Made by a program: the position numbers and the translations under genes | Assembly (NCBI RefSeq): GCF_041146395.1 | Contig: NC_090989.1 | Coordinates: 217,218,843-217,282,842, forward strand | Reading direction: 5' to 3' | Origin: Eulemur rufifrons | Lineage: Eukaryota > Chordata > Mammalia > Primates > Lemuridae | Length of the DNA: 64,000 bases | The notes under the pieces: model-generated | Told to the model about the DNA's origin: nothing | Databases searched by the model: none | Seen by the model: only the letters and a program-made list of their open reading frames with translations | Part shown: in pieces, positions 24,201-36,898 of the stretch | Position numbering within the stretch: position 1 is the stretch's first letter | Layout of the letters: each line of letters begins with the position of its first letter

Positions 24201-26308
24201 GGAAATGGGATTTGCCGGATAAGAAGTGAATACGCATAACTTTTCCATCATGTTGGTGAAGTGCTCCTGTACTCCAGTTTCTCGTCACACCTATTTTACT
24301 CTTGTGGCAAAAACAGAAACTCCAGGCACCTGAAAATCAAATCCTGGGCACAACAGGCCACAGCCTGAGTCAGTAAGAAACTTGAACTTACTTTTCTTTC
24401 ACAGGTCTGATTTCATCTGATCCTGCTAACCACCTCCAATCACTTCATTTCTCCCTTCCCGTCCTTTTCCTACAGCCCTTTATCACTGTACAATGCTTGA
24501 ATGCTCTGCTTTCAGTTCTCTTCAGAGGAAATGGCTTATGGATAAATGTAACAAATGGGCAATATCTCTGGGAGCTAAAGCCTTGAACTTAATTCTGGGC
24601 CACGTTTATAAAGAGACAATTGCTTCTCCAGGAGAATGAGCAAAGAGCTTCAAATATTTAAAGAACTATTATGTAGAAGTCAATTTACATATTATGGAGA
24701 AGTTGTATGTAATTCTGGAAGGCAAAAGTAGACTCAATGGGTAGAAGTTACAGGCAAGCAGATTACGTAAATAACAAGTTAAGTCTCTGCAAATATATAA
24801 ATGTTTGCCTTGTCAAGTAGTGAACTCCTGTCACTAGACACATTCAAACGGGTCTGACAAAATTCCTTCTAGGAATATTATGGAGGGTATACAGCATTGG
24901 AGAGCAAGGTGATAAGACTAAGTCAACTCTAATTCTAAGGAGTCTGTGACTCCACAATAGACAATATTAAGGAAAGGTTTTTCCATAGACGAGAAACACA
25001 TCCGTACACACCCATGCGATGGGACGGACTGACTGGGGATGACTTAGGAAGAAACAAGATGGGAGAGGAGCCCATCCGTGACCCACAGCAGGGGGCGACT
25101 TTTCCTAGGTTTGGACAAAAACCGACTTCTAATAGATTTGAAAATAGAGAAAGGATTGGAAAAGATAAAAGACCGACAGGCCAGAACCTTCAAGACAAAT
25201 CTAATAGGAAAAAGAGGGCACTGTGCTTAGTAAATTACGCATGGGTAGGGCATGGGTGCCTGACTTAATGGCAGTTTATATTTTTTATTTTTAAAAAGTC
25301 AAATATGCCCTACTCTAATAGGGAATTTAGCATTTTAGTTTTCTGTTTCTGGGTAGGGAAAATGAAAGAAAATGATCTTTCCTGCAGCCCCCTCATACGC
25401 CCCCCCCTAGCCCCATGTCTGCATGGGCAGCTACAGACCACCTAAAGAGCTTCCATCCTGGGTTCTCCTACAGATAACACCCTCCTTGACCAAAACATCT
25501 GTGCCTGGCAAAAATTTATAAACAAATTAATAAAACGCTTTGAGAAAGTGAACTCAGACTACTGTTCCTGAAATTGAGCTTAGGTCTCTTGGAAGAAGGT
25601 TGGTCAGTCAAAAAGACAGACGTAAACAAGGATGGAAGACTTATTGGCCAGACTGTGATAAAATGTACCAGCATTTTCTGCAAAACTGTGTTATTACTGT
25701 ACTAGTGATGCCATATTAGAAGTCTGTGAATCCCTGTCATTTAAAAAGTTAATCGTAACATAATGTTAACGTACGGGAGTCAAAGCTATTCTTGTTTTCC
25801 AGGCTCTTGTGTCCCAACTGACCTCAGCATTTTCTTAGCACCAAGAGGGCTGTTCTTATAATTTTGCTACTTTTGTACTTCCTTCTTTGGAGCCCTCTAA
25901 GTAAAAACAAACGGAGGGGGGAAAAGGAGCCTTGCAATTTACTATAGCAAGTAAAAGCTAAGATCTCATTCATATGTGTTTTCCCTGCAATTCACTCGTA
26001 TGTTTTCCCTTTCTTGAGAAGGCGGTGATCAAAAATAACTTTAAGATCGCATCATCAATGTTTTTCACAAAGCCATTTCACATGCTCCAAACCCACCTGT
26101 GTGCCTCTGGCACACAAATCGTCCACCCTACACACATCCATGATCAAAGCAAAGGAGACCTGCTTAAGAAAGCAAGTAACACCAACACTTGCCTTCTACT
26201 CCCAATGAGGTCAGCTAGGAGTGAAAAATATAAAATGAGCTCATAGAAATTTAAATAATCTCTAAGTATCTCCCCACAAAACACTTATTAATGATGAAGG
26301 TGAAAATG
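21241..26308. other. 5 kb without recognised genes or repeats
   Basis: AT-rich to mixed unique sequence. Open frames stay under about 95 codons: 69 (+, 22022), 83 (+, 22649), 94 (-, 23106), 84 (+, 25014) and 90 (+, 25974). None has a recognised domain. The segment near 24985-25180 keeps several CpGs and has a lysine/arginine-rich frame, but I have no basis to call it coding. Small diverged repeats may be present and unrecognised. Confidence 0.4.
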
Positions 26309-28703
26309 CAGGCATAACTTGTTTTATCATGCTTCAATTTATGCACTTTGCAGATCTTGTGCTTTTTACAAATTGAAGGTTTGGGGCAACCCTGTGTCAA
26401 ACGAGCCTGTCAGTGCCATTTTTCCAACAGCATGTGCCCACTTTGTGTCTCTGTGTCACATTTTGGTAATTCTTACAATATTTCAAACTTTTTCATTATT
26501 TTTATATCTGTTACGGTGATCTGTGATCAGTGATCTTTGATGTTATAATTGTAATTGTTTTGGGGGTACAACAAACCACACCCCCATAAGACAGCGAACT
26601 GGATCAATAAATGTGCATGATCTGACTGCTCCACCAACCGGCTGTTTCCTTGTCTCTCTCCCTCTCCCTCAGGCCTCCCTATTTCCTGAGACACAATGAT
26701 ATTGAAACTACGCCAAATTCATAACCTTACAATGACCTGTAAGCGTTCAAGTGAAAGGAAGAGTCGCACATCTCTCACTTTAAATCAAAAGCTAGAAATG
26801 ATTAAGCTTGCGAGGAAGGCATGTTGAAAGCCAAGATAAGCCAAAAGCTAGACATCTTGTGCCAAACAATTAGCTGAGTTGTGAATTCAAAGGAAAAGTT
26901 CTTGAGAAAATTAAAAGTGATACTCCAGTGAACACATGAGTGACAGGAAAGAGAAGCAGCCTTATTGCTGATAGGAAGATAGTTTTAGTGGTCTAGATAG
27001 AAGATCCACCCAGCCACAACATTCCCTTAAACGAAAGTCTAATCCAGAGCAAGGCCCTCACTTCCGTGATATAAAGGCTGGGTGAGGTGAGGAAGCTACA
27101 GAAGAAAACTTTGAAGCTAGCAGAGGTTGGTTCATGAGGTTTAAGGGAAGAAGCCATCCCCATAACACAAAAATGCAAGTTGAAGCAGCAAGAGCTGATG
27201 CAGAAGCTGCAGCAAATTATCCAGAAGATCTAGCTAAGATCATCAATGGAGGTAGAAACACCAAACAACAGATTTTCAATGTAGATGAAACAGACTTCAG
27301 TTGAAAGAAGATGCCATCTAGGACTTTCACAGCTAGAGAGGAGAAGTCCATGCCTTGCTTCAAAGTGTAAAAGGACAAGCTGACTCTTGTTATGGGCTAA
27401 TGTAGCTGGGGACTTCAAGTTGAAGCCAATGCTATTATAATTTACCATTCTGAAAGTCCTAGGACCTTCAAGAATTATGCTAAATCTACTCTGCCTGTGC
27501 TCTACAAATAAAACAACAAAGCCTGAATGACAGCACATCTGTTTACAGCTTGGTTTACTGATTAAGTCCACTGTAGAGATCTAATCCTCAAAAAAAAAAG
27601 AAAAAAAAGATTCCTTTAAAAATATTATTGCTTATTGACAGTGCACCTTGTCACCCAAGAGCTCTGATGGAAATGTATGAAGAGATTGTTTTCGTGCCTA
27701 CTAACCCAACATCATTCTACAGCCCATGGATCAAGAAGTAATTCTGACTTTCAAGTTGTATTACGTAAGAAATATATTTTGTAAGGCTATAGCTGCCATA
27801 GATAGTGATTCTTCCGATGAATCTGAGCAAAGTAAATAGAAAACCTTCTGGAAAGGAATCACCATTCTAGATGCCATTAAGAAAACTTGTAACTGATGGG
27901 AGAAGGTCAAAATCACAACTGTAACAGGAGTTTGGAAGAAATTGAGTTCAACCCTCTTGGATGACTTTGAGGGGTTTAAGATTTCAGTGAAGGAGGCAAC
28001 TGAAGATGCACTGGAAATAGCAAGAGAACTAGAATTAGAAGTAGAGCCTGAAGATGGGACTAAATTGCTACAATATCATGGTAACACCTGAACAGATTAG
28101 GAGTTATTTCTTATGGATGAACAAAGAGAGTGGTTTCTTGAGATGGAATCTACTGCTGGTGAAGATGCTGTGAACACTGCTGAAATGCCAACAAAGGATT
28201 TAGAATATTACATTAACTTAGCTGATAAAGCGGTGGCAGGGTGTGAGAGAATTGAGAGAATTTTGAAAGAAATTCTACTGTGGTTAAAATGCTATCAAAT
28301 AGCATCACAAGCTACAGAGAAATCTTTCCTGAAAAGAAGAGTCAATTGATGTGGCAAAACTTTACTGTTGTTATATTTAAGAAATTGCCACAGCCCTACC
28401 AACCTGATAAGTCAGCAACCATCAACATCGAACCACGGCCCCCTACCTGCAAAAAGATTATGACTTGCTGAAGGTTAGTATGATCATTAGCATTTTTTTA
28501 GCAATAAAGTATTTTTTAATTATGGTAAGTACATTATTTTTTAGACATAATGCTATTGCACACTTAATAAACTACAGTATAGTGTAAACATTACTTTTAC
28601 ATGCATTGGAAAATCAAAATGATTGTGTGATTCACTTATTGCTATATTAGTGTTATTGCAGTGGTCTAGAACTGAACCCATTAAGATCTCTGAAATATGC
28701 CCG
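26309..28703 (+). mobile_element. Tigger1 DNA transposon, near full length
   Basis: Starts with the Tigger1 terminus CAGGCATAACTTG and ends with its inverted counterpart (tctctgaaatatgcccg). It is followed by TA at 28704-28705; the base pair before the start is TG, a decayed TA. Long stretches match the Tigger1 consensus as I remember it, such as 'tttttacaaattgaaggttt', 'gtgtcacattttggtaattc' and 'gtgatctgtgatcagtgatc'. At 2395 bp it is close to the family's usual 2.4 kb. It holds a broken pogo-type transposase. Confidence 0.92.
26725..28475 (+). pseudogene. Tigger1 pogo-family transposase relic
   Basis: This is the remnant of a pogo/Tigger transposase, which binds its terminal repeats through a CENP-B-like helix-turn-helix and moves by DDE chemistry. 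Visible pieces are the N-terminal HTH start (LTLNQKLEMIKLA near 26780), the first catalytic D in NVDETDF near 27280, a second-D motif (LLIDSAPCHP) near 27630, and a PMDQEV motif near 27725. The C-terminal part is open from 28113 to 28349 ([13 protein letters not shown], then [13 protein letters not shown]). Many stops and frameshifts separate these parts, so it is dead. TIGD1 is the human gene of this family; this copy shows no sign of domestication. Confidence 0.85.
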
Positions 28704-28709
28704 TAGTAT

Positions 28710-29505
28710 TTTTAAAGCAGAGAAACCTGGCAGACACCATCTTAACTATGTGATCAAGGTTAACACCATCAGTAATGAAAAAGCAATACTATGTACCTCC
28801 CAGTCTGATGCACTGGGAAGAACACATTGTTTCTCTGGTTTCTTTTGCCAAAGCTGATCTTGCTAAACCTGAACCTAGTCATGAGGAAAGAAATAAGCCA
28901 AACTTGAGAAACCGTCTACAAAATAACTGGCCTGTACTCTTCAAAAAATTTCTAGCTCATAAGAGAAAAAAGAGAAAAGAAAGCTGAAGGAATGTGACAG
29001 AGTAAAGAGAGCTTAGGAAACAGGACACCTACATGTAATCCTAGCCCCAAAACAGACAATTGAAAAATCTGGATTAAGTCTGCAGACTAGATAATATTGA
29101 ATCAATGTTAATATCTAGATTTTTATTATTTTCTTTATGGTTATGAACTTATTTTTAATAAATATTTTGGGTTTTTTTCCTATTCTTTTACCATCTTCTT
29201 TGTCAGGCACTTATTTTTAGTAAATACACGGTGAAGAATTTAGAGTTGAAGGAGCAACATGTCTGTTGTTTGCTCCAAATGTTCAGTAAAAAACTTACAT
29301 ACAAACATGTCTATACATACACATGCATGTGTGTATGTGTGTGTGTGGACAGAACAGAGAAAGAGAGTGAACGATCAAGGGTGATCAAATGTAACACATT
29401 AACATGTAGGGAATCTGAGAAGAATATATAGGAATTCTTTGTAACATTTTTGCAACTTCTGCATAAATAAAAAGTTTCTTAAAATTAAAAAGAAAAAACA
29501 ACCTA
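28710..29505 (+). mobile_element. L1ME-type LINE 3' end
   Basis: L1 tail wording: 'acaaaataactggcctgtac', 'cttcaaaaaatttctagctc', 'ctgcagactagataatattg', 'atcaatgttaatatctagat' and 'ggaattctttgtaacatttt', ending in AAATAAAAAG-type sequence. It abuts the Tigger1 right end. A (TG)n patch lies at about 29325-29348. Confidence 0.75.
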
Positions 29506-30286
29506 GGTAAGCCTAAGCTTTTTGAAGAGGAAAATGGAAAAGAAGGAAGGCTGGAGCAGACTCCCAAGTCCTTTGCCTCCCCTGTTCCCCACTGTGAGAA
29601 GCACTGCAATGTCTGGGGCTTCCCTGACAGCTACTGTGGGAGACCCCACGAGTCAGCTCCCTTAGGCACCACTGTATCTCCAAAGCCCAGAGCCTAACAC
29701 AGGGCCTTCCAGAAGACAGGGGCTCAAGAAATGGCAATGAATGAATGAACTGTAAGAAATATCTGAAAGAAACTGGGCAAACTCTAGTTGGTGGTGCTCC
29801 CTCTTGCAAAGCTGGTAGAATTGCAGTCCTCCTGTGCAAATGCTGCATGGGAATGACTGGCAGAAGGCACTGGAATGGCGAGTGAGGTATGGCCCTTACT
29901 CCAAGGGATTCATTTATTGAGGAGGAAGGGGAGGGGGCATGTACCCTTGGGATGACCTGAAATGGCTCTGATCCTCTGAACTGGATGTGATTCCAGGTAC
30001 TACTGAGCGTCCCAGCATCCAAGGTCTCTGTTGGATCAAGCAGAAGCCACTTGATGCGCTAAGATAAGAAGAATGAAGACCAAGATGCCCCAAGATAACA
30101 GTAAGGATTGAAACAGCTCCATATTCAGTAAATCCTTCATCATGAAAACAATTCCCCATTACATTCTGCTATTACTTCCCAAACCAACTAATGCTGTTTT
30201 ATCCAATTCACATTGACTTTGCACATGAGGTCTAAAATTGGATTTGTTTTAATTACCAAAGCTCAAAAAAGCATCGAAAACATTGT
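29506..30286. other. Mostly unclassified, with an L2 tail
   Basis: Apart from the L2 tail at 29650-29755 there is no recognised repeat. The longest open frame in the window, 169 codons on the minus strand (30022 to 29513), crosses that L2 tail and has no recognised domain. Confidence 0.45.
29650..29755 (+). repeat. L2 LINE 3' end
   Basis: Wording 'cactgtatctccaaagccca', 'gagcctaacacagggccttc' and 'gaatgaatgaactg' matches the L2 tail. Confidence 0.65.
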
Positions 30287-30561
30287 TTAACACATTAACT
30301 ACCACATGAGTTGTATTTAACTCACACTAGTTTTGAGCCCAGGCCCTCAGGGAGCATATGCAACTCACACGTCTCTTTACCTTGGGAGCTGCATGAACTA
30401 GTTTTCAAGTTGCATATAACTCATGCCCAGGAAACAATAACACATCTTTCATTAAATTAAAAAGGATCATTATGTTTTTGAAGTTTTTATTCTATTTTTG
30501 TAATAAAACACCATGGCCCCAAGGAAAAGTTTTTTTCCTAGTGTGGCAGTCAGTGTGTTAA
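30287..30561. mobile_element. piggyBac-like MITE with TTAA duplication
   Basis: TTAA at 30287-30290 and 30558-30561 flanks a 267-bp segment. The left terminus CACATTAACTACCACA and right terminus (reversed) CACACTGACTGCCACA agree at 13 of 16 positions, and every mismatch is a transition. TTAA duplication plus short terminal inverted repeats is the mark of piggyBac elements. The inside does not code and contains several AACTCA/TGAGTT words. Non-autonomous piggyBacs are known from the mouse lemur, which suits the host, but I could not check the family. Confidence 0.7.
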
Positions 30562-32874
30562 CAGATGAAATACGTGACTGTGACTTTGCTTTGAAAATGT
30601 AGGTAATTCAGGAATGTCCCAACAGAGTGCTTTTCCAGAAAAATTCAATTCAGAATAGAGACAAAGGAAAAAAAATGCAATCCACAGGCCACTGAAGTAT
30701 TAGATGTTTCTATAACCGACAGAAAATTGGGACCTAGAAGAAATGTACTTGTTCTAACCACCGAGATACAACTTCACAATCATGAACACTGTGTCATAAT
30801 ATTCCAGAAAGAAATTAAACAAGGTAAACCGCAGCACATAACAGAGGTCAAGACTCCAAATTGCAAACCTCATTTGCATATTAATTCAAATAGGGGCCCT
30901 TTTGCTTTATAAATAAGAATACAATTTTCAAGGAATCTCTAGCTGAAATTGTTATGCTCGCTGGTAGGGACTTGTTTACCAACTTATTCAAAAATGAGTT
31001 CTTATGGCAAACCCAAATCATAATGGGGAAAAAAAAGCAAAATGCCCTAATCAATCAGTAATACACAGTGAGCCTACGGAGGAACTCAGGCAAGTTGATA
31101 CAGCTGCCCTCTCTTCCTCTTTACTTGGCACATCCAGGAGGCCAATTAGTTCTCCACCAGAAGTCTGTTTCTTCCTCCAACTTAATTAACAAGGGCAGAT
31201 ATTTACCTTGACCTCAGAGTCTTAGTTGTCTGCTATTAGTTTGTTCCAAATACCCCTCTCCTTCCCATATCCCATTTCAAAGCTGCCCCACCTAGGCGTA
31301 TCAGGAGAAGCTAGGCATATCATACTTCCTTCTAGTCTCTCCCAAGGGTATGTTATCTGTACAACTCAAAGACTTGATGGAAGAAAGGTATCTGACCAGG
31401 CCCCAGGGGCAGGAGCCACGTTCTACCCCTACTGTGTTCAGTGTCCGTCCTGTTCCAGACCCAGTCTAGTCCTTGGGCTGTTAGAGATGTGGCTCTCTCA
31501 ATGCCAGGTAAAATCTGGAGGATTCATGGTAACCTGAGGCCTGTCCTAAGGGTTCTAGAAGAAACCCCTTCTTTTATGAGGCTCACAGACCGTCAGATCT
31601 ACATGCAAACAGGTAGACAGCGCGGTATTCTTAATACTTCAATCATTCTCTATCTATGTCTATCTCGCCCATCCCCATGCCCTCTCATTTCTCCATGAGA
31701 ACCCAAATCTATGGATGCCCCTGGATTGTTCTACAACTGGGATGATACTAGCACATCAGTAAAACTCTAAAGACGAAGCACAGACACTGGACCAAAGGAT
31801 ATTATTACAGCTCTAGAAATTTGAGCCTTCATGCCGGTCATCAGCTGCTAATGTATTATCGCCCATGAAAAATGCAAAAGCTTTGCCTCTTGGTCCCCAC
31901 CCAACTGGTTCTTCTTACCTTTGGTTCCATTGAAATGAAACTGTGGGTTCCTCTACTGGAGAGAACTGACCTTTTAATTGTCCTGCTATGGTAGAAGTGG
32001 TAGTAGTCCTTCAGGGCCCCTATCTGCAAAGGCAGGGTAGGAGGGAAAGAACAAAAGAAAGGCATTAATGTAGGAACTGGTCTTCTGTTTTCCTGTTTGT
32101 CATTAAAATAAGAACACAAAACAAAAAAGGTCCATAAATTATGCAGTTGCTGGCTGGGCTTAAATGTTACCTGAACCTTGGTGATCACTTTTCAAAAGAA
32201 GGACATGTGATATGAAACGGAGTGTCCTTGAGGCAGTGACTGCAGAACTAAAGATTATAATAGGGCAGCTTAGCCTCTCCATATCTCCCTTTTAATGTTT
32301 AATTTATATGCAGCATTTTAAGTAATTCTATATCAATCTATATCCAAATGTGGGAAAGAGGGGGAAAAATCAAATAGCTATCTAGTTATAAAAACACATT
32401 GCATTTTTGTTTGCTCCAAGAAATGTACAATGAAGGACCTTGTTAGATTATTTATATACTTAATTTGAAATGTCTTCAGCAGTTGATCATTCACAAAGAT
32501 AACACCACTTAGTTTGTGTCCTGACTTCCGTGGACAGTATAAATACATAGCTCATATTCATTTATTACAAAACTGAAAATGAAATGGCACTTTCTAAAAG
32601 ATCATGCATCCTACCTATCAACTAAGTTTCCTGTGTAAAAATGGTTCAATCCATTTTATCTTATTCATTTCTTTAACATTTTATTCTTCTCGTTTATGTA
32701 TCCCTTACCTTAGTTAAAAACAGGTCAGTTTAAGTACTGCTCTGAAAATAAGTCCCTGTCCACGTTGAAAAAACAAACTAACAAAATCCCAAACAACCAT
32801 TATTTTTTCAGCCAATTATAAAATGTGGATCACAGATTGGAAATTGAACTATACAACGAAGACAGGAGAGCTTG
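30562..32874. other. No recognised gene or repeat
   Basis: Unique AT-rich sequence. The longest frames are 103 codons (+, 31226-31537) and 110 codons (-, 31856-32188), without recognised motifs. Confidence 0.45.
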
Positions 32875-33005
32875 GTTCTAATTCCAAAGGACACTCCCGG
32901 AGCTAAATAGCATATACTTACTAAGCCTCCATTTCCTTTTCTATTAAATTGGACTTGGGGCTAGTTAATTTCTAAGACCACTGAGGGGCTCAAATTCCAT
33001 TCTTT
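32875..33005 (+). repeat. MIR SINE, diverged
   Basis: Sense MIR order: 'gcttggttctaattccaaag', then 'cctccatttccttttctatt'. Weak. Confidence 0.5.
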
Positions 33006-33829
33006 GACACTGATATTTTACTTGCTTTGGGCAAACACATGAAGTGGCTATTTCTCCAAAACACCCATGGCTCTGCCCTAAAAGAATGACCGTGATCTGG
33101 AAGTTTTCCAATTGGGACAATTCAAAAATTGGACTTTCCTAATTAAAAAAATAAAAAAGAAGGAAAAAAGTCATTGGCCCAGGTTAATATTTCCAGAAAA
33201 AAGGTTTATTTTTCATTCTCTTCTTTTCATCACATTCTCAACCATCAACCCACTCAATTTCTGTGCCAATTAGAAATCATCTCCTCACTGGGACTTTATG
33301 CTATCATTGAATGTCTCGTCATTACGAATTGGAAGCAAGTCTGAAGTCTCCCATTTCTGATTCAAGTGGAAACTGCCCTGACCTACACGGAAAAGATCCT
33401 GGACTCCGAAAACAAGAAGGAACGAGGGCGGGGAGATCCCCGCTGAAGCCGCCTCTCATCTCCACGACCCTGTCTATGAAGCAGCAGCAAACAATGAGGA
33501 AGAGGATACAGGTGCCAGCCCCAGCCTCCAACGGTGTTTCAAGGAGGGATTTACAGAACAATTTTAAGATTCCAGAGGACTAAGGTTTAGAATTCAGGAG
33601 TGGCTGCGTAATCCTTTACAAAGAAAATCTTAAAATCCCGAGAAGCTTAGGGTTTTTCTTCTCACGTAATTTTTGTCAAGAGTGTTTCTTGGTAAATACA
33701 GTAGTTCTCGTGGAAAGGAACGCAGAATCTCTGAGGAAGAAGCTCACAGAACGACCAACACGGTTACTTCTGGTCTTCTCACGGGCATTTGCACTGCCCG
33801 CCCCCACCACAATCTGTTTTCAACACAGT
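33006..33829. other. Unique segment with CpG-retaining core
   Basis: No repeat recognised. About ten CpGs lie in 33310-33560, which is high for this window, and both strands are open there (90 codons + at 33311-33583; 79 codons - at 33322-33561). No domain is recognisable. It could be a conserved element or an unrecognised exon. Confidence 0.4.
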
Positions 33830-34510
33830 AGCTTGAATGACGCCTACAAAATGCAAATCTGGCTGTTTTATGTCACACCCCTGCCTAAAATCCTTCAGTG
33901 ACTTCCCTTTGCTCTTAAAATAAATAGTATTAGTTAACATTTAATACTATTTCATACTATAGTTTTGAAAAGTACATCAGAATAATATCATATTAAACAT
34001 TTACACCATGCCAGGAACTATTCTATAAGCTTGACCTAACTCATGGACTGAAGACATTATCCTCTTCTGACCTACCGGCCTGCGTGACCTGGCCTGGCCA
34101 CCTTCTCTGGCCTCACTTCAAATCACACTCGTCCTCATTCTCTGGACTCCGGCCATGCTGGCTCTTTAGTTCCTTGACTGTGTCCTACTTGCTGCTCCTT
34201 CTACCTGCAGCACCCTCCTCTGCCTCCACCTGGACTCCTCTTCCTCATTCTTTCTCTCATCTCATGGAGGAAGTCTTCTGAAACTCCCCAGATGAGGTCA
34301 ACTTCATTAACTATATCATCTCATAGACCCATAAGAATATGTACCTGGAGTTACACCTTGATTAGTACAATGACTGGTTTAATGTCTGTGTCCCCACCTG
34401 CCTGTTGTTCCATGGAAGCAGGAACACATCCATTTTGCTCACCATTTTATTTCCCAACTCCGTGCCCAACATGGCACGACACAGAATAAGGTCTCAGAAA
34501 AGACTGCTGA
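33830..34510 (+). repeat. L2 LINE 3' region
   Basis: L2 order: 'cacacccctgcctaaaatcc', 'ttcagtgacttccctttgct', 'gcgtgacctggcctggccac', 'tgttccatggaagcaggaac' and 'cgtgcccaacatggcacgac'. An AT-rich interruption at about 33915-34045 includes a short MIR-like piece (caccatgccaggaactattc). Confidence 0.75.
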
Positions 34511-34869
34511 GTGAACCGTCTAAAAATCAGAATTCTTGAATACTAAAGTCACATACGGTACAGCTACACGTAGTTAAAATTTTTCGAGTTATAACTACCA
34601 AAGAACTATCAAAGTAAGGCTAATTTCAGCAACAATAGTTTAATTCTACCTTAAGTACCAGCTCTGCCAAGGTTATGGTTCTGAAGGTTATGGGTTAAGA
34701 CATCTTTACACTTCTTTTTGTTTTGGTTGCAAGACAACGGCTAAGAAGTAGCGTGCATTAGCTCAATTGTTCTGCTTCATCCAAACAAAATAATCTATCA
34801 CCTTCTAGGAAAAAGAAAAATATATATATACATTTAAAAGCATGTTAATATGTCTTATCTATTAATATG

Positions 34870-34960
34870 CATATTCCTTATTGGCAAGAATTGTGTCTTT
34901 TATATTCTTTCAACAGCACCAAGCATGCTGAGGGCATTTAATAAACATTAAGAAGAAAAA
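34870..34960 (+). repeat. L2 LINE 3' tail fragment
   Basis: Wording 'ttggcaagaattgtgtcttt' and 'ggcatttaataaacatta' fits an L2 tail. Confidence 0.5.
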
Positions 34961-35900
34961 TGTCACAACATGTTGGGAGTTATTCAAAAGACAGACAGTG
35001 TAAGAAAACAGAGCAGTAATATTATCTATAAGCAGACATTCCATCTAGCTTCTCTGGGTTAATGTAAAACAAAAGATGACTGTGTTTATGTTATGCAATA
35101 GCAACAAGGGCTAAAACAAGGAACGATATACAACTAACACAGGGACATCTTATAAATAAATCAGGAACAATAGGAGTATATGAAGTATAAAATCAATAGC
35201 AAATAGCTCAAAGCCCAGCCTTTTCCTTAACACTACATAAAGGAAAGAGAATAATTTCCTCCCGCTTGGCCCTCATAAGCTCTTCTGTGCAATCACACAA
35301 AAACACTCTTCCCTGCCTAGCAACACAACTCTACGTACAACACTAAGTCAATGAATTTCATCTTGTGTTCATGATTCTGTCAAGATTTTTGTGCTTTTTC
35401 TTCCTTACTGGTAACCCCTTACCCTTGCACCCAGCACCCAGAATTTTCCTATCGCTATCCTTTCTCAAACTAAAGTTTGTTCTTAGGAAAGTCTTTTGTA
35501 AAGTATTTTATACTAAGGTGTAAATGACTGGTAAGACTCTATGCTTCAATTCTTTCAGGGATAACTGCATTAGATTAGAAAATTAAAATTTGAGCTATAA
35601 ATGTGTCCATAGTGCTTGTAATTTCAAAAAACAATCTTTGGAGTTGTTTATTTTTTTCCTAGCAGCAGGAGGGAACCTTCCCAATGTCCCTTAATTCTCA
35701 TATCACAAGTGAACTATTGACTTTTGAGCAGAGGGCTGGGGTCCACACTTTACATTGGCTTTGCCCCTGAGGAGGAGCTGTGTGGCCTTTCAGAATTTAT
35801 TCACCACTAACAGTTTCACCTGAGCTTACCGACAAAACCCTCACCAGTCTAATGACTCCCTGCATATAGTCTGTAGCTTCCTTACACATACACTTCTCTA
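34961..35900. other. No recognised gene or repeat
   Basis: Unique AT-rich sequence without clear open frames. Confidence 0.5.
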
Positions 35901-36018
35901 GGGTGACCAGCCTACACCCTACAAAGGGTTTGGCCAAGACTGAGGCATTTCCTGAGACACAAGATTTTTCAGTGCAGAAACTGGGACAGTCCTAGGCAAA
36001 CTAGGACAGTTGGTCACC
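35901..36018. mobile_element. TA-flanked short MITE
   Basis: GGGTGACCA at the left end and TGGTCACC at the right end are inverted repeats, bordered by TA at 35899-35900 and 36019-36020. Internal wording ('aaactgggacagtcctaggc', 'aaactaggacagttggtcac') matches a common mammalian MITE whose name I cannot assign with confidence. Confidence 0.65.
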
Positions 36019-36898
36019 TAGTTATGGAGTGCCAAGGTCACAAGCACTACAGTCACCTTGATGAATCTGTCAGTTCTCTCGGGCTGTTTGTCTGCCATGT
36101 TTTCCCTACTGCCCTCCCCAGTTTATAGATTTCTCCAAATTCCGCACTTTTTTTGAAAAGTTATTTACCTCTATTCTACAAACATGTTAACCAAAAGCAA
36201 TAGGAAAAATATGAAAGGACATTTCACAAAAGAAGATATACAAATAGCCAATAAGCACATAAAAAGATGCTCAAATGCAATGCAAATTAAAATCATAATA
36301 GAAATGCACACACACTAGAATGGCTAAAATTAACAAGACTGACAACACCAAGTTTTAATGAGATTGAAAAGCATAGGAACTCTCATACAGTGCTATGGTT
36401 CAACGGCTTTGGAAAAACGTTTGGCAATTTCTGATAAAACATACACCCTCCTCATTATCTACACATTTCACTTCCAGGTATTTACCCAAAAGAAATGAAA
36501 ACATTATTTTCAAACAAAACTCACATCCAAATGTTCATAGAATTTTCTTAATAATAGCCCCAAGCTGAAAACAACGCAATTGTCCATCAATAGGTGAATG
36601 AACAAATAGATTATGGTATATCCATATAATAGAATGCTACCCAGCAATAAAAAGCAATTAAAAGGAACAGACTATTGATGTATGCAACAACGTGAATGAA
36701 TTTCAAAATATCATGCTGACACAAAAAAGTGCAGACTATAGGATTCCATTAATATGAAATTCTAGAGCAGATAAACCGAATCTATAGTGGCAGCAAACAG
36801 ATCAGTGACAGCCTGAGTGTGGAGTGGGAGAGACTGGGAGAGGCCTGTGTGGGGGGATGTTCTGTATCTTGATCAGGATGGCGAGCCCATCAGTGCAC

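Noticed and set aside
29513..30022. 169-codon minus-strand open frame, the longest in the window
   Set aside because: It crosses an antisense L2 tail, has no recognisable domain or exon borders, and its composition looks like translated GC-richer repeat DNA. A PhyloCSF test would settle it.
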